Source: a bacterium
Lineage (GTDB): Bacteria; 4484-113; JAFGCY01
Direction of reading: 5' to 3'
Length of the DNA stretch: 64,000 nucleotides
Assembly: GCA_020849855.1 (NCBI GenBank)
Contig: JADZFO010000011.1
Location: 16,086-80,085, forward strand
Part shown: in pieces, positions 9,405 to 19,300 of the stretch
How the letters are laid out: each line of letters starts with the position of its first letter
How positions within the stretch are numbered: position 1 is the first letter of the stretch
Notes under the pieces: generated by a model
Database searches by the model: none
Seen by the model: the letters and a program-made list of their open reading frames with translations, nothing else
What the model was told of the DNA's origin: nothing
Program-made: the position numbers and the translations under genes

Positions 9405-9442
9405 CATAATCCCCCGCCCGGCGAACCGGGGGAGGAACTGCA
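9405..9442 (+). promoter_or_regulatory. -10 box and leader hairpin before DUF3892 gene
   Basis: CATAAT at 9405-9410 is a good -10 element. It is followed by CCCCCG ... CGGGGG, which can form a GC-rich stem just before the GGGGGAGGAAC ribosome-binding site of the ATG at 9443. The right arm overlaps the ribosome-binding site, so the hairpin could limit translation. That effect is inferred. Confidence 0.45.
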
Positions 9443-9718
9443 ATGATCAGGATCACGGCCATTCAGATGGAAGGCGACACCGACCACGAGAAGATCGAAC
9501 GGCTGCGCTGGGTGTCGATGGGCTCAACCGCCACGGGCGAGAACACCCTGGATGAGATTGTCGAGTTCATTGAGAACGGTGAGCGCGTTGTGGTCACCGA
9601 GGGCAAGGATGTGATCCCCGTGCGGGTGGTGCTGGGCCAGACCAAGCCTTACCTGCGCACCTTCTGGAAGGGCGAGTACCGCGACCACCTGCTGGATTTG
9701 CCGGTCTTCTTCGACTGA
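9443..9718 (+). CDS. DUF3892 family protein
   Basis: 91-residue soluble protein. Its pattern fits DUF3892: N-terminal IRITAIQMEGDTDHEKIERLRW, a central DEIVEFIENG helix, then a Val-rich strand and a late YLRT. The function of the family is unknown. It starts with ATG behind a strong GGAGGAAC site and is divergent from the ArfA-like ORF, sharing an 85-bp intergenic region. No partner gene follows; the next feature is the SRP RNA on the other strand. Confidence 0.8.
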   Translation: MIRITAIQMEGDTDHEKIERLRWVSMGSTATGENTLDEIVEFIENGERVVVTEGKDVIPVRVVLGQTKPYLRTFWKGEYRDHLLDLPVFFD

Positions 9719-9781
9719 GGCTGCTTGAGAAAGCAACCGAGCGGCGTGATTGATGTAGGGTGGAATCAGCGCTTCGCGGCA

Positions 9782-9800
9782 GAAGAAAAAAAGAAAAACC
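9782..9800 (-). terminator. T-tract terminator of the SRP RNA gene
   Basis: Immediately after the closing CCGCGG of the SRP RNA, the minus strand runs GGGGTTTTTCTTTTTTTC. The GC-rich end of the RNA plus the T-tract form a typical intrinsic terminator. Confidence 0.7.
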
Positions 9801-9907
9801 CCGCGGGTCAGAACACTGTCAGCGCCGCAACCTCCCGCTTAGTGCTGCTGCCTTCCGGCCCTGACACGGTTCGCAGTGTTTGCCCGCAACAGGCCCGACC
9901 CACGAGG
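9800..9907 (-). ncRNA. ffs: Signal recognition particle RNA, small bacterial type (4.5S)
   Basis: The minus strand contains the conserved apical motif GTCAGGGCCGGAAGGCAGCA, which is the Ffh-binding internal loops plus GGAA tetraloop of SRP RNA. The 5' segment CGTGGGTC (9904-9897) pairs with GACCCGCG at the 3' end, and AACACTG pairs with CAGTGTT further in, so the whole molecule is one long hairpin of about 105 nt. With Ffh it targets signal-peptide proteins to the membrane, fitting for a genome rich in exported lipoproteins. Ends are estimated from the base pairing, the promoter and the terminator, with an error of a few bases. Confidence 0.92.
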
Positions 9908-9913
9908 CAGAGC

Positions 9914-9943
9914 ATTTTACCCCAAAGCAGGGCCGGCCGACAA
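9914..9943 (-). promoter_or_regulatory. Promoter of ffs
   Basis: On the minus strand TTGTCG (9943-9938), an 18-bp spacer and TAAAAT (9919-9914) give a clear sigma-70-type promoter. Transcription should start about seven bases on, at the predicted 5' end of the SRP RNA. Confidence 0.7.
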
Positions 9944-10003
9944 CTGCTGCCAGCCCGCCCTGGCGAGCTGCAGGCAGCTCAGGACCCGGCGGTATCCTGA
10001 CTG

Positions 10004-10567
10004 ATGCGAGCTTTGCGCTACACCATCAACATCACCCTGGACGGCTGCTGCGACCATCGCGTGGGCATCGCTGATGCGGACCTGCACCAGTATGCCGCCG
10101 GGATCATCGCCGAGTCCGATGCCCTGATTTATGGAAGGGTGGTGTACCAGATGATGGAAGAGGCCTGGCGGCCGGTGGCCGAGACAGGCCTGCAGGCAGA
10201 CTGGATGGAAGACTGGATGGTGCCATTCGCCCGGACTATCCATCAGGCCCGGAAGTATGTTGTCTCGGACAGCCTGCCGCAGGTGGACTGGAATGCGCAG
10301 CTCGTGCGCGGGCATGAGCTTGAAGCGACGGTGTGGCAGCTCAAGCAGCAGCCGGGCCGCAGGCTTTCCACGGGCGGGGTGCGGCTGCCGCTGGCCCTTG
10401 CTGAGCTGGACCTGATTGACGAGTATGAGTTCATCGTCCACCCCCGGGTGGCGGGGCATGGGCCGACACTGCTGGCGGGGCTCTCGCAGCTTGTTGACCT
10501 GAAACTGGAGGATCGCAGGGAGCTCCGCTCAGGTGCGGCGATACTGCTTTACACGCCAAAACGCTGA
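10004..10567 (+). CDS. RibD C-terminal/dihydrofolate-reductase-like protein
   Basis: 187 residues. N-terminal RYTINITLDGCCDH, then DALIYGRVVYQMM, KYVVSDSL, the LSTGGVRLPLALAELDLIDEY helix and FIVHPRVAGHGPTLL follow the pattern of the RibD_C (YyaP/YwjB) family. These are NADPH-dependent reductases of DHFR fold with mostly unknown substrates. The usual GGxxL nucleotide-binding turn appears here as TGGVRL. A TATCCT -10 box ends five bases before the ATG and no ribosome-binding site is seen, so the transcript may be leaderless. It is not in a riboflavin operon here; the next gene is an unrelated lipoprotein. Confidence 0.85.
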   Translation: MRALRYTINITLDGCCDHRVGIADADLHQYAAGIIAESDALIYGRVVYQMMEEAWRPVAETGLQADWMEDWMVPFARTIHQARKYVVSDSLPQVDWNAQLVRGHELEATVWQLKQQPGRRLSTGGVRLPLALAELDLIDEYEFIVHPRVAGHGPTLLAGLSQLVDLKLEDRRELRSGAAILLYTPKR

Positions 10568-10651
10568 GGCTGCGCGAAGGCTTATTGCCTCGCAGAAACA
10601 ACGCGGCTGCAGGGCAGTCGTTCAGCGCGTTGCCTGGCCTACAATCGAAGC

Positions 10652-12817
10652 ATGCAGCCCTTTTGCCCTGTGTCTTCCGTATCACGCCTGCGCCTGCCCG
10701 CGGGCCTCCTGCTGCTGGGCCTTACGGCCGCGCTTGCTTTGCTGGCCGCCTGCGGCCGCGCCTCGGCGGGTCAGCTTGAGCCGGGCCTGCAGACAGCGCC
10801 TGCGGCTTTTGCCAGCCTGGGCCTGCCAGGCCCGGACAGCCTGCTGCGCAGCGCCAGCGCTTATCCGGCCCTGCGCCTGGGCAGCCAGCATCTGCCGCAG
10901 ACCGGGGCGGGCCTGCAGTACAGCGGCTACAGCGCAGTGCTGAGCCCGCAGCCGGGACAGGGCATGGATGGCCTGGCCTGGGCTGTCTATGGCTTCAACG
11001 CCGAGGGGTTGGGCGGCAACCTGAACCTCAGCTACGGCTTCGAGCCGGGTATGACCGGCGCGGCGCAGGATTTCTGGCTGGCGGTGGCCAACTTCAGCCA
11101 GCAGCGCTGGGACTGGCACAGCGCGGTTCCATCCGGCGCCCTGAGCCTGAACGCGAACACGAACCTGCAGGACGGCCAGGCTCTTGTTGTGCTGGCCTTT
11201 CGCGGCAGCGCGCCCTGGCAGCTCAACTGGGTGCGCCTGGGGCCCGCCGGGCCCTCGCCGCATGACGTGATCACCGCCGGCTGCAGCAGCGTGCTTGGCG
11301 GCCACTACATCAGCCGCTCGACCTGTGACAACCCCAGCTTTGAGCCCCTGCTCTGGGCCAGCCAGGACGGCATCGGCGGCGACAAGCTGGGCCTGCAGCG
11401 CACGCAGCCCGTGCCGGGCTGGGCCGGCTATCACTATGACGGCCGCGTTCTCTTCTGGTCCGGGCATGAGGGCTTCTGGGGCACTGGCAACGACGCTAAG
11501 GGCGACAATGATCTCTTCCGCACCCAGGCGCTACGCTGGCTGCTGGACGGCGGAACGAAGGTGCTGTGCCTGCGCAGCCATGGCGGCGGGCCGGACAGCA
11601 GTGGCTTCAGCGCGGCGGTCAAGGCCGCGCTGGCCGGCGAGGGCGTGAGCTTCACAGACAGCAATGCGGCTCCGACGGCCGAGCTGCTGGCGGAATACGA
11701 CCTGGTTTACATCGGCCATGGCGACAGCTATACGCCGGAGGAAGTGGACACCGTGATGGCCTGGCTGGAGGCTGGCGGCAGTCTGTTGCTGGCGGCTCAG
11801 GGCTGGGTCTGGAGCGGCGAGGAACTGCCGCTGCATCCGCTGAACCAGTTCGGCGCGCGCTTTGGCTGCTGGATCAGCAACGGCCTGCTCAGCGATGCCT
11901 CGGCGCCTAATGGACAGGCCGATACGCCAAACTTTGCCGTCGCGCCGCTGAGCGAGTACAAGCCCGCGCGGGTGATCGTGCTGCGCACTAGCGAGACGGA
12001 TGTGAACACGGTAAAGGAGCTGGCCGCAGCCAGCCCGAACGATATCTACGTTGTTGAGGGCCAGCACATGGGCCTGCAGCTCCTGAGCAGCGACTGGCCG
12101 CTGCTAAACGACCCCCTGGCCACGATCAACACACTGGACCAGATGTACCTGGAGCAGGTGGCGATGGTTGGAGACCAGAACCGGCCCTACGGCGGCGAGC
12201 TGACCTGGATCATTACCCAGCATGCGCCATCAGCCGGCTGGTACATGCACTCCGGCAACCCGATCGTGATCCAGGACTATGCCTCGGGGGATCTGGTGCA
12301 GAGCTTTAATGACCATGGCCATCCGGGCTGGGGCCTGCCGCATGAGCACGGCCACAACATGCACCTCTCAGCCTGCGCATACCTCTTCGGCGCGGACGCG
12401 GTCGAACCCTGCGCGAACATCTGGAGCGTGCGCACCTTTGAGCGCATGGGCTGGGACCTGAACCAGAGCGGGCATCCGGACTACTACCAGGCCGGCTATG
12501 ACTATCACTATGCGCCAACGCAGAACTACAGCGATGTGCAGGCCAGCGCCTGGATCTGGCTGGGCCTGCTGGACCTGATCTGGAAGAAGTATGGCTGGGA
12601 GGGCATGGAGAGCTTCCTGGCTGAGGCGGCACTCGACGCCAAGAACGGCGTCACAGCGCCGGACGACGCTTTCCGCACGGCCTATCTGGTGGAGGGGCTC
12701 AGCGCGGCCTACAGCCTGGACTTCAGCCCCCTGTTTGACCATTGGGACTTCCCGTTGACGGATGCCACCAGGGCGGCGACGGATGTGTATCCCGACGCCG
12801 AAATTCCCTGGAACTAA
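10652..12817 (+). CDS. M60-like (enhancin-type) metallopeptidase lipoprotein
   Basis: 721 residues. Signal peptide with lipobox LLAAC, then a beta-rich domain to about residue 190. A middle region follows that resembles a ThuA/glutamine-amidotransferase-like fold (DLVYIGHGDSYTPEEVDTVM, EAGGSLLLAAQG). The C-terminal domain has HEHGHNMH at 564-571. HExxHN with an aromatic/Gly-rich approach (PGWGLPHEHGHN) is the zinc signature of M60 peptidases, which cleave mucin-type glycoproteins in animal-associated bacteria. The substrate here is unknown. The family residue after HExxHN is usually Gln (HExxHNxQ) but is His here. TACAAT ends six bases before the ATG, so it is probably leaderless. Confidence 0.8.
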   Translation: MQPFCPVSSVSRLRLPAGLLLLGLTAALALLAACGRASAGQLEPGLQTAPAAFASLGLPGPDSLLRSASAYPALRLGSQHLPQTGAGLQYSGYSAVLSPQPGQGMDGLAWAVYGFNAEGLGGNLNLSYGFEPGMTGAAQDFWLAVANFSQQRWDWHSAVPSGALSLNANTNLQDGQALVVLAFRGSAPWQLNWVRLGPAGPSPHDVITAGCSSVLGGHYISRSTCDNPSFEPLLWASQDGIGGDKLGLQRTQPVPGWAGYHYDGRVLFWSGHEGFWGTGNDAKGDNDLFRTQALRWLLDGGTKVLCLRSHGGGPDSSGFSAAVKAALAGEGVSFTDSNAAPTAELLAEYDLVYIGHGDSYTPEEVDTVMAWLEAGGSLLLAAQGWVWSGEELPLHPLNQFGARFGCWISNGLLSDASAPNGQADTPNFAVAPLSEYKPARVIVLRTSETDVNTVKELAAASPNDIYVVEGQHMGLQLLSSDWPLLNDPLATINTLDQMYLEQVAMVGDQNRPYGGELTWIITQHAPSAGWYMHSGNPIVIQDYASGDLVQSFNDHGHPGWGLPHEHGHNMHLSACAYLFGADAVEPCANIWSVRTFERMGWDLNQSGHPDYYQAGYDYHYAPTQNYSDVQASAWIWLGLLDLIWKKYGWEGMESFLAEAALDAKNGVTAPDDAFRTAYLVEGLSAAYSLDFSPLFDHWDFPLTDATRAATDVYPDAEIPWN

Positions 12818-12841
12818 AGGGCCTCGGCTAAACTTGGCGCA

Positions 12842-15800
12842 GTGGCGCGGCTTGGGCTGATAACTGGTCCGGCGGGTTCCGGCAAGACAGAGCTGGTGCT
12901 CAATGAGGCGGCCCAGGCATCCCTGGACCAGCCTCTGGGCCCGCCGCTGCTGATCATTGTCCCGGAGCAGCAGGGCGTGCAGACCGAGCGAGCCGCCCTG
13001 CAGCGCATCGCGCGCCTGCGCGGCAGCGCTGACGGGACTGCTGCCAGCTCGAGGATCCGCGTGCTCAGCCTCAGCCGGCTGGCGCGATTGCTGGAGGAGC
13101 GCAGTGGCCGGCACAGCCAGCCCCTGAGCGAGCTGCAGCGCCGCCTGCTGGTCTGGCGCCTGCTGGAGCCTGGCCGAGAGCGCGAGGCCCGTGCGCAGGT
13201 CTATTCGGACCTGCTGGCAGAGCTGGCCCTGTGGCAGACCCGCCCGGAAGAGCTGGAACAGTGCAGCGCGCAGCTTTCGCTGCAGGCCGCTGCGGCCGCC
13301 GAGCTGCCCCTGCGCCAGAAGCTGGAGCAGCTTTCCGCCAAGCTGAGCACCCTGGCTGCGCTGCAGCGGCGCTATATCGCTGCCTGCGAGGCCCAGGGCC
13401 TGGATTTCCGGCCGGCCCCGGCGCGGATACCCGAACTGCTGAGTGAGGAGAACTGGCCCGGGCTGAGCCGCACGCGGGTCTGGGTCGACGGTTTTGCCGG
13501 CTTCACGCCGGCTGAGGAAAGCGCTCTGCAGGCCCTGCTGAAACACTGCGAGAGCGTCAGCGCCACAGTGCTGCTGGACCCGCGGCGGCGCTACGGGCCG
13601 CTGGAGTCGGATACCCGCGACTGGTACGCGCCCGGGCGAGCCCTGCTGGAGCGCTGGCAGCTGCTGGCCCAGCGCAGCGCGGCGGCGCAGACACAGCTGC
13701 TTGAGCTGCCCCAGCCGCAGGCCTGGCCCCCGGGGCACCCCCTGGGGCAGCTGGCGCTGGAGCTGCCGCAGGCTGGCATGCGCATCGCCGCGGCGGAGCA
13801 GGATGAGATCCTGGCCGTGGCCTGCGCGGACGAACGCCAGGAGGTTGAAGCGGCGGCCCAGCATATCCGCGAGCTGCTGCTGCCGCCGGAGTCCGGCGGA
13901 CGGGGCATCCCGGCGGGGCGGATATCAGTGGTGCTGCGCAGTGTGGAGCACTATGCCCCGCTGATCCGCAACATCTTTCACGACTATGAGATTCCCTTCT
14001 TTCTGGACCAGCGCCGCAGCCTGGCACACCATCCCGCGGTGGAGCTGCTGCGCAGCGGCCTGCGTCTGGCACTGGGCCTGGCCGGCCAGGAGGACATAGC
14101 GGCGCTGCTGCGCTGCGGCCTGCTGCCGGCGCCGGAGGATGAAAGCCTGCGCGCGGCGGCCGACGCCTTGCTGGCCTATGCGCGGCGACACGGCCTGCGA
14201 CCGGGGCTGTGGCTCAGCGACAGCGACTGGCGCTTCAGCGGCGGCCTGCTGGGCTCCGAGGAGAGCCTTGACGATGAGCGCCTGAGACAGCGCGAGGAAA
14301 GCCTGGCGCGGCTGAACGCCTGGCGCCGGAAGATCCTGGCGCCGATAGCCGCGCTCTCACGGCGGCTGAGGGGGCTGGAGCGGCCGCGGCTTCGGGAGCT
14401 GCTGGCCTGCGCCTGGGAAGAGCTCTTCAGCGCGGCGACGGCGCAGCAGATGGAAAGCTGGGCCCTGCAGGCGCAGCAGCGCTCGGCTGGCAGCGGCCGT
14501 GAAGCCTCCTACATGGGGGACAAGGCGCAGCTGCACCGGGCGGTATGGCCTGCGCTGGCCGCGCTGCTTGACGCGCTGGATGCCGTCGCCGGCGAAGAGC
14601 GCATGGAACCGGCGGAGGTTTGCGCCTGGCTGGAGGCCGGCCTGGCGGCGCTGGATACCGGCTTCCCCCCGCCTCTGCTGGACACAGTGCTGGTGACGCA
14701 GATTGACCGCGGCCGCCACGGGAGCGTGGATGCGACCCTGCTGCTGGGACTGAGCGAGGACCTGTGGCCGCCGGCCCAGGCGGAGTCCGCGCTGTTCTCC
14801 GACCTTGAGCGCGAGCTGATCAACGCGGGCCCGGAGGGCGGCGGCGACAGCGATATGCAGCTGCTGGCGGCCGGTGCGCGCCAGCAGGCCCAGCGCGAAC
14901 CCTGGTTCTTCCTGGTAGCCATCACCCGCCCGGCCCGGCACCTGTATCTCAGCCGGCCGGCATCCTCAGCGGATGGCCAGCTGCGCCCGGCATCGGCATA
15001 TCTGCGCGCGCTGCTGGACAGCATCGGCCTGCAGGAGCGCGGGGCAGAGCAGCTTTGCGCCGAGCGCCTGGAACGCGGCAGCCTGTATCTGCCGCCGGCG
15101 GAACTGGCCGCGCGCCTGGCCGGCGCGGAGCCCGGGCTGTTATCCGCGCTGCCGCAGCTTGAGCGGCTGCTGCTGGCGCAGGCGCCGGACGCGCTGAGCG
15201 CGGTGCGCTGGTCGCAGGCCGAGTATCAGCGCCGCGGCCAGCCCCTGCCGCTGGACGCGCCGACACTGGAGCTGCTCTTCCAGCGCACAGGCCAGACCCG
15301 CCTGCGGGCCAGTGCCTCCCAGCTTGAGGCCTTCGCGCTCTGCCCCTTCCGGCACTACAGCCGCTACCTGCTGCGCCTCAGTGAGGAACAGCCGCCGCTA
15401 TTTGACGCCCGCACCATGGGCTCCTTCTACCACAGCCTCTTTGAGGGCCTCGTGCGGCGTCTGCAGGTGAGCGCGGCACAGGAAAGCTGGGCGGCCATCG
15501 ACAGCGAGCGGATTGAAGCCGAGGCCGCCGAAGTGCTGAGCGAGCTTGGCGCGGTGCTGAAACTTGAAACGGACTATCAGCGGATTGACTTCCTGCTGCT
15601 GCGCGCGCGCGCCATCCTGGCCCAGCATGCGCAGCTCCTGGCCGCGATGCTGGCCGAGGGCCGTGTGCCCCTGGCGGCGGAGCTGGCCTTTGGCGAGCAG
15701 CCCGGCAGTCAGCTGCCGCCCCTGCGCCTGGACTTCCCCGGCGGCGAGCTGCTGCTCTCGGGCAAGATTGACCGCCTGGACCGCGACAGTCAGGGCCAGG

Positions 15801-16363
15801 CCAGTGTGGTGGACTACAAACTGGGGCAGCGCAGCTTCAAGGACATGCAGCTGCTGGCCGGCGCCCAGATCCAGATGTATGTGTATCTGCTGGCCCTGGC
15901 CCAGGGGGAGGCCGGCCGCCGGCCCGCCCAGCTTGAGCTGGAGCTGCGGCCCCACAGCGCCTGCTATCAGAGTATCGAGCCGAGCTGGGCCGATTCAGGG
16001 CTGAAGCTGAACGCCAGCCAGCGTGAGCTGGCCTCGGCTGAGGATGGCGAGTGGGAAGCAGCATCGCGCGCCGGCGCGGCGCAGAAGCTGCGTCCCAGCC
16101 TGGAGCTGGTGCGGCGCCTGCTGAGCGGCATTGCCGCCGATATCGCTTCCGGCTCGCTGGCGGTCAGCCCGCTACGCGACGGGCCGCAGTGGCGGGCCTG
16201 CAGCAGCTGCGACTTCCGCAGCGTCTGCCGTTTCGACCCGCTGAGCCAGGGCCAGTACCGCAGCACGGAGACTGTCGCCAGGCGCAACCTGCAGCGCAGC
16301 GGCCTGAATCCCCGGGAGCTGGCCCGCGAGGGCTTAGCCCGCCCGCGGGGAGGCGGCCGATGA
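12842..16363 (+). CDS. addB: AddB, helicase-nuclease subunit B
   Basis: 1173 residues from a GTG start. Walker A GPAGSGKT is at 9-16. The C-terminal third holds a PD-(D/E)XK nuclease, with GSFYHSLFEGL and the GKIDRLD ... VVDYK catalytic segment. Iron-sulfur-type cysteines bracket the nuclease: FALCPFRHY before it and CSSCDFRSVC after it. AddAB processes double-strand breaks for RecA-dependent recombination, as RecBCD does. A TAAACT -10 box lies seven bases before the GTG, which suggests a leaderless operon mRNA. The TGA stop overlaps the addA ATG (ATGA, 16360-16363), so the two subunits are translationally coupled. High confidence from motif order, length and context. Confidence 0.95.
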   Translation: MARLGLITGPAGSGKTELVLNEAAQASLDQPLGPPLLIIVPEQQGVQTERAALQRIARLRGSADGTAASSRIRVLSLSRLARLLEERSGRHSQPLSELQRRLLVWRLLEPGREREARAQVYSDLLAELALWQTRPEELEQCSAQLSLQAAAAAELPLRQKLEQLSAKLSTLAALQRRYIAACEAQGLDFRPAPARIPELLSEENWPGLSRTRVWVDGFAGFTPAEESALQALLKHCESVSATVLLDPRRRYGPLESDTRDWYAPGRALLERWQLLAQRSAAAQTQLLELPQPQAWPPGHPLGQLALELPQAGMRIAAAEQDEILAVACADERQEVEAAAQHIRELLLPPESGGRGIPAGRISVVLRSVEHYAPLIRNIFHDYEIPFFLDQRRSLAHHPAVELLRSGLRLALGLAGQEDIAALLRCGLLPAPEDESLRAAADALLAYARRHGLRPGLWLSDSDWRFSGGLLGSEESLDDERLRQREESLARLNAWRRKILAPIAALSRRLRGLERPRLRELLACAWEELFSAATAQQMESWALQAQQRSAGSGREASYMGDKAQLHRAVWPALAALLDALDAVAGEERMEPAEVCAWLEAGLAALDTGFPPPLLDTVLVTQIDRGRHGSVDATLLLGLSEDLWPPAQAESALFSDLERELINAGPEGGGDSDMQLLAAGARQQAQREPWFFLVAITRPARHLYLSRPASSADGQLRPASAYLRALLDSIGLQERGAEQLCAERLERGSLYLPPAELAARLAGAEPGLLSALPQLERLLLAQAPDALSAVRWSQAEYQRRGQPLPLDAPTLELLFQRTGQTRLRASASQLEAFALCPFRHYSRYLLRLSEEQPPLFDARTMGSFYHSLFEGLVRRLQVSAAQESWAAIDSERIEAEAAEVLSELGAVLKLETDYQRIDFLLLRARAILAQHAQLLAAMLAEGRVPLAAELAFGEQPGSQLPPLRLDFPGGELLLSGKIDRLDRDSQGQASVVDYKLGQRSFKDMQLLAGAQIQMYVYLLALAQGEAGRRPAQLELELRPHSACYQSIEPSWADSGLKLNASQRELASAEDGEWEAASRAGAAQKLRPSLELVRRLLSGIAADIASGSLAVSPLRDGPQWRACSSCDFRSVCRFDPLSQGQYRSTETVARRNLQRSGLNPRELAREGLARPRGGGR

Positions 16364-19300
16364 GCGGGCGGCGCTGGACAGCGGCACAGCTTGAGGCGAT
16401 CAACGCGCGGGACTGCGAGCTGGCGGTGAGCGCCGCGGCAGGCTCGGGCAAGACATCCGTACTTGTGGAGCGCGTGCTGCGCTGCGCCCTGGGCCAGCAG
16501 CTTGACGCGCAGGGGCTGGCCCGTGACAGCGCCGCGCTGGCGATTCCGCTCGACCGTCTGCTGATTGCGACCTTCACTAACGCCGCGGCGGCTGAGCTGC
16601 GCTCGCGCCTGCATGAGCAGCTGGGCCGTGAGCTGCAGCGCCGGGTGGAGGCCGGGCAGCCGACCCGCCTGCTGCGCGAGCAGCTGGCGCTGCTGCCCCT
16701 GGCCTCCATCGGCACACTGCATGGCTTCTGCCTGGAGCTGATCCGGCGCTATGGGCATGAGCAGGGACTGGCCTCCAGCCGCGTGCTGAGCGAGCATGAG
16801 AGCCGCCTGCTGCTGCATGAGCAGGCTTCGCGCTTTCTGGACGAGAAACTGGGCAGCGGTCAGGAGGAGCTGCTGCGCCTGGGCCTTGACTGGGGCGGGC
16901 AGGACGGCGTGGGGGCCGAGGACCTGTCGCGCAGCAGCGCCGGCCGCGGCCTGCGCCCGCTGCTGCTGATGGTCTATGAGCTGCGGCGCAGCCTGCCGGA
17001 CCACGAGGCCTGGTACAGCCAGCACCTGGGCTGGGCTGACCTTGACCCGCAGAACTGTGACCCTGGCCATCCCCTGCTGGCGGCGCAGATAGAAGAGCTG
17101 CGGGCCTGGCGCGACAGGTGGATCGCCAGTGATGCGGCCTTTGGCCTGAGCCTTGGCAGCGAGCTGCCGGATGCCGGCTTCCTGCAGACCATTGCGGCGC
17201 GGCGCCTGGCCCTGCAGGACCTGCGCCTTGATCTGCACTGGGACAAGCTGGGTATCCATCTGGACGAGTCCCTGCGCAAGACCAGGCTGGACCTGCCACA
17301 CAAACCGGCACTGACCGAGGGCTATCGCCGGGACATCGACAAGGAGAGTCCCTGGTACGAGCGGATTCCGCAGTACAACTCGGCCTTCGCGGAAGAGATA
17401 AAGGACTGGCAGGAGCACTTCAGCCGCCGACCCTTTGCCCAGGTGGCGGCGGACGAGAACCATGTGCGCGGGCAGATCAGCCTGCTGTGGTCACTGGCCG
17501 CGGACTTTGAGCAGCGCATCAGCGCCTACAAGCGCGAGCGCGGCTGGCTGGATTACTCGGACATGGAGCGCGGCGCGCTGGAGCTGCTTAGCGCGCGGGA
17601 CGAGGCCGGCCGGCCGCTGCGCGATGAATCGGGCGGCCTGCGGCCCAGTTCAGTTGCGCTGGAGCTGCGCAGCCGCTATCTGGCAGTGCTGGTGGATGAG
17701 TACCAGGACACAAGCCCGCTGCAGGCGGCGCTGCTGGAGCTGGTCTGTCCGGAGCTGCCCCTGCCGGATGGCAGCGGCAGCTTCCGCCCGCGCTTTGTGG
17801 TGGGCGACGTGAAGCAGAGCATTTACTCCTTCCGCCTGGCCGAGCCGGAGCTTTTCATCCGCCTGCAGGCCCGGCTGCGCAGCGCGGAAATGGCCGGGCA
17901 GCGCCTGGTGTTGCTGCGCGAGAACTTCCGCTCCCGCCGGGGGGTGGTGGCGGGGATCAACCGCCTGCTGGGCGGCCTGATGAGCCTGGAGCTTGGCGGC
18001 GAGGATTATGCAGAGGCGGCGCTGATTTACAGCGCCGGCTATGAGGCCTTTGAAAGCGAGGCGCAGACTGCGGCGCGGCAGGCCGAGCCGGCACTGCGGA
18101 TCAGTCTGGTGCCTGAGCCGGAGCCGAGCCCTTCTGAAGACGCGCTGCCTGAGCGCGAGAGCAGCATGGAAGAGCCAGCCACTGAAGAAGAAGGCCCAGG
18201 CGGCGGCGAGGATGAAGACAGCCCTGAGCTGCAGCGCAGCGTCTACCGCGCGGTGGCCCGGCGGCTGCTTGAGCTGAAGGCCGAGGCCGACGGCGGCCAC
18301 CTGACCGTGCTGGACCACGCCATCGGGGCGCTGCGTCCGGCGCAGTGGGGCGACATGGTGATCCTGCTGCGTTCCACCCGCGGGCGGGTTGAGACACTGC
18401 GCGAGGAACTGGAGCGCGCCGGCGTGCCCTGCCTGGCCCTGGGCCGCAGCGGCTTTTATGAGCGGCCGGAGGTGCTTGACGCACTGAGCCTGCTGAAGGT
18501 GCTGGACAACCCGCTGCAGGACACCGCGCTGGCCGCACTGCTGCGCGGCCCGGCCCTGGGCCTCAGCGCACAGGAGCTGCTGCAGGTCGCGCGGCCGGAC
18601 ATCTTCGCCGCCCAGGATGAGGGCGCCGATGCGGGTCCGCTGCCAACCAGCCGCGAGCCCCTCTGGCTGCGGCTGCGCTACAGCGCGGCGCGACACCCTG
18701 ACGGCGGCCTGCGGGCCCGCCTGCTGCTGTTCATCGCGCGGCTGGAACACTGGCGCGACCTGGCCCGCGATGAGCCGCTGAACCTGCTGCTGCACCGCCT
18801 TTACCGCGAAGCCGGGCTGCTGGCCGCGGCGGCGGCGCAGGACCGCGCGCAGCAGCGCCGGGCCAACCTGGAGGAGCTGCTGCGCCTGGCCGGGGAGTTC
18901 AGCTCCTTCGAGCGCCAGGGCATCAGCCGCTTCCTGCAGTTCATTGAATCATCGCGCCGGGCTGCCGGCGATACCGGCGAGGCCGTGCTGGGCGAGTCCG
19001 GCCAGCAGCAGGTGCGGATCCTGACCGTGCACCAGTCCAAGGGCCTGGAGTTCCCCATCGTGCTGCTGCCGGACCTGCAGCGCCGCTTCAACCAGCAGGA
19101 CCTGGGCCGCGACCTGCTGTGGCATCCCCGCGCCGGTCTGGGCGGCCGCTTCTATGACTATCAGGCCCGGCCGCCGCGGCGGGCCGTGACCCTGCAGCTG
19201 GAACAGGTGCGGCGGGCCAAGCGCGCGGACCTGCTCAGCGAAGAGCTGCGCCTGCTGTATGTGGCCCTGACCCGCGCCCGTGAACGCCTGGAACTGATCA

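Noticed and set aside
9719-9910. Small plus-strand frame of 91 codons over the SRP RNA
   Set aside because: The SRP RNA with its promoter and terminator on the minus strand explains this region.
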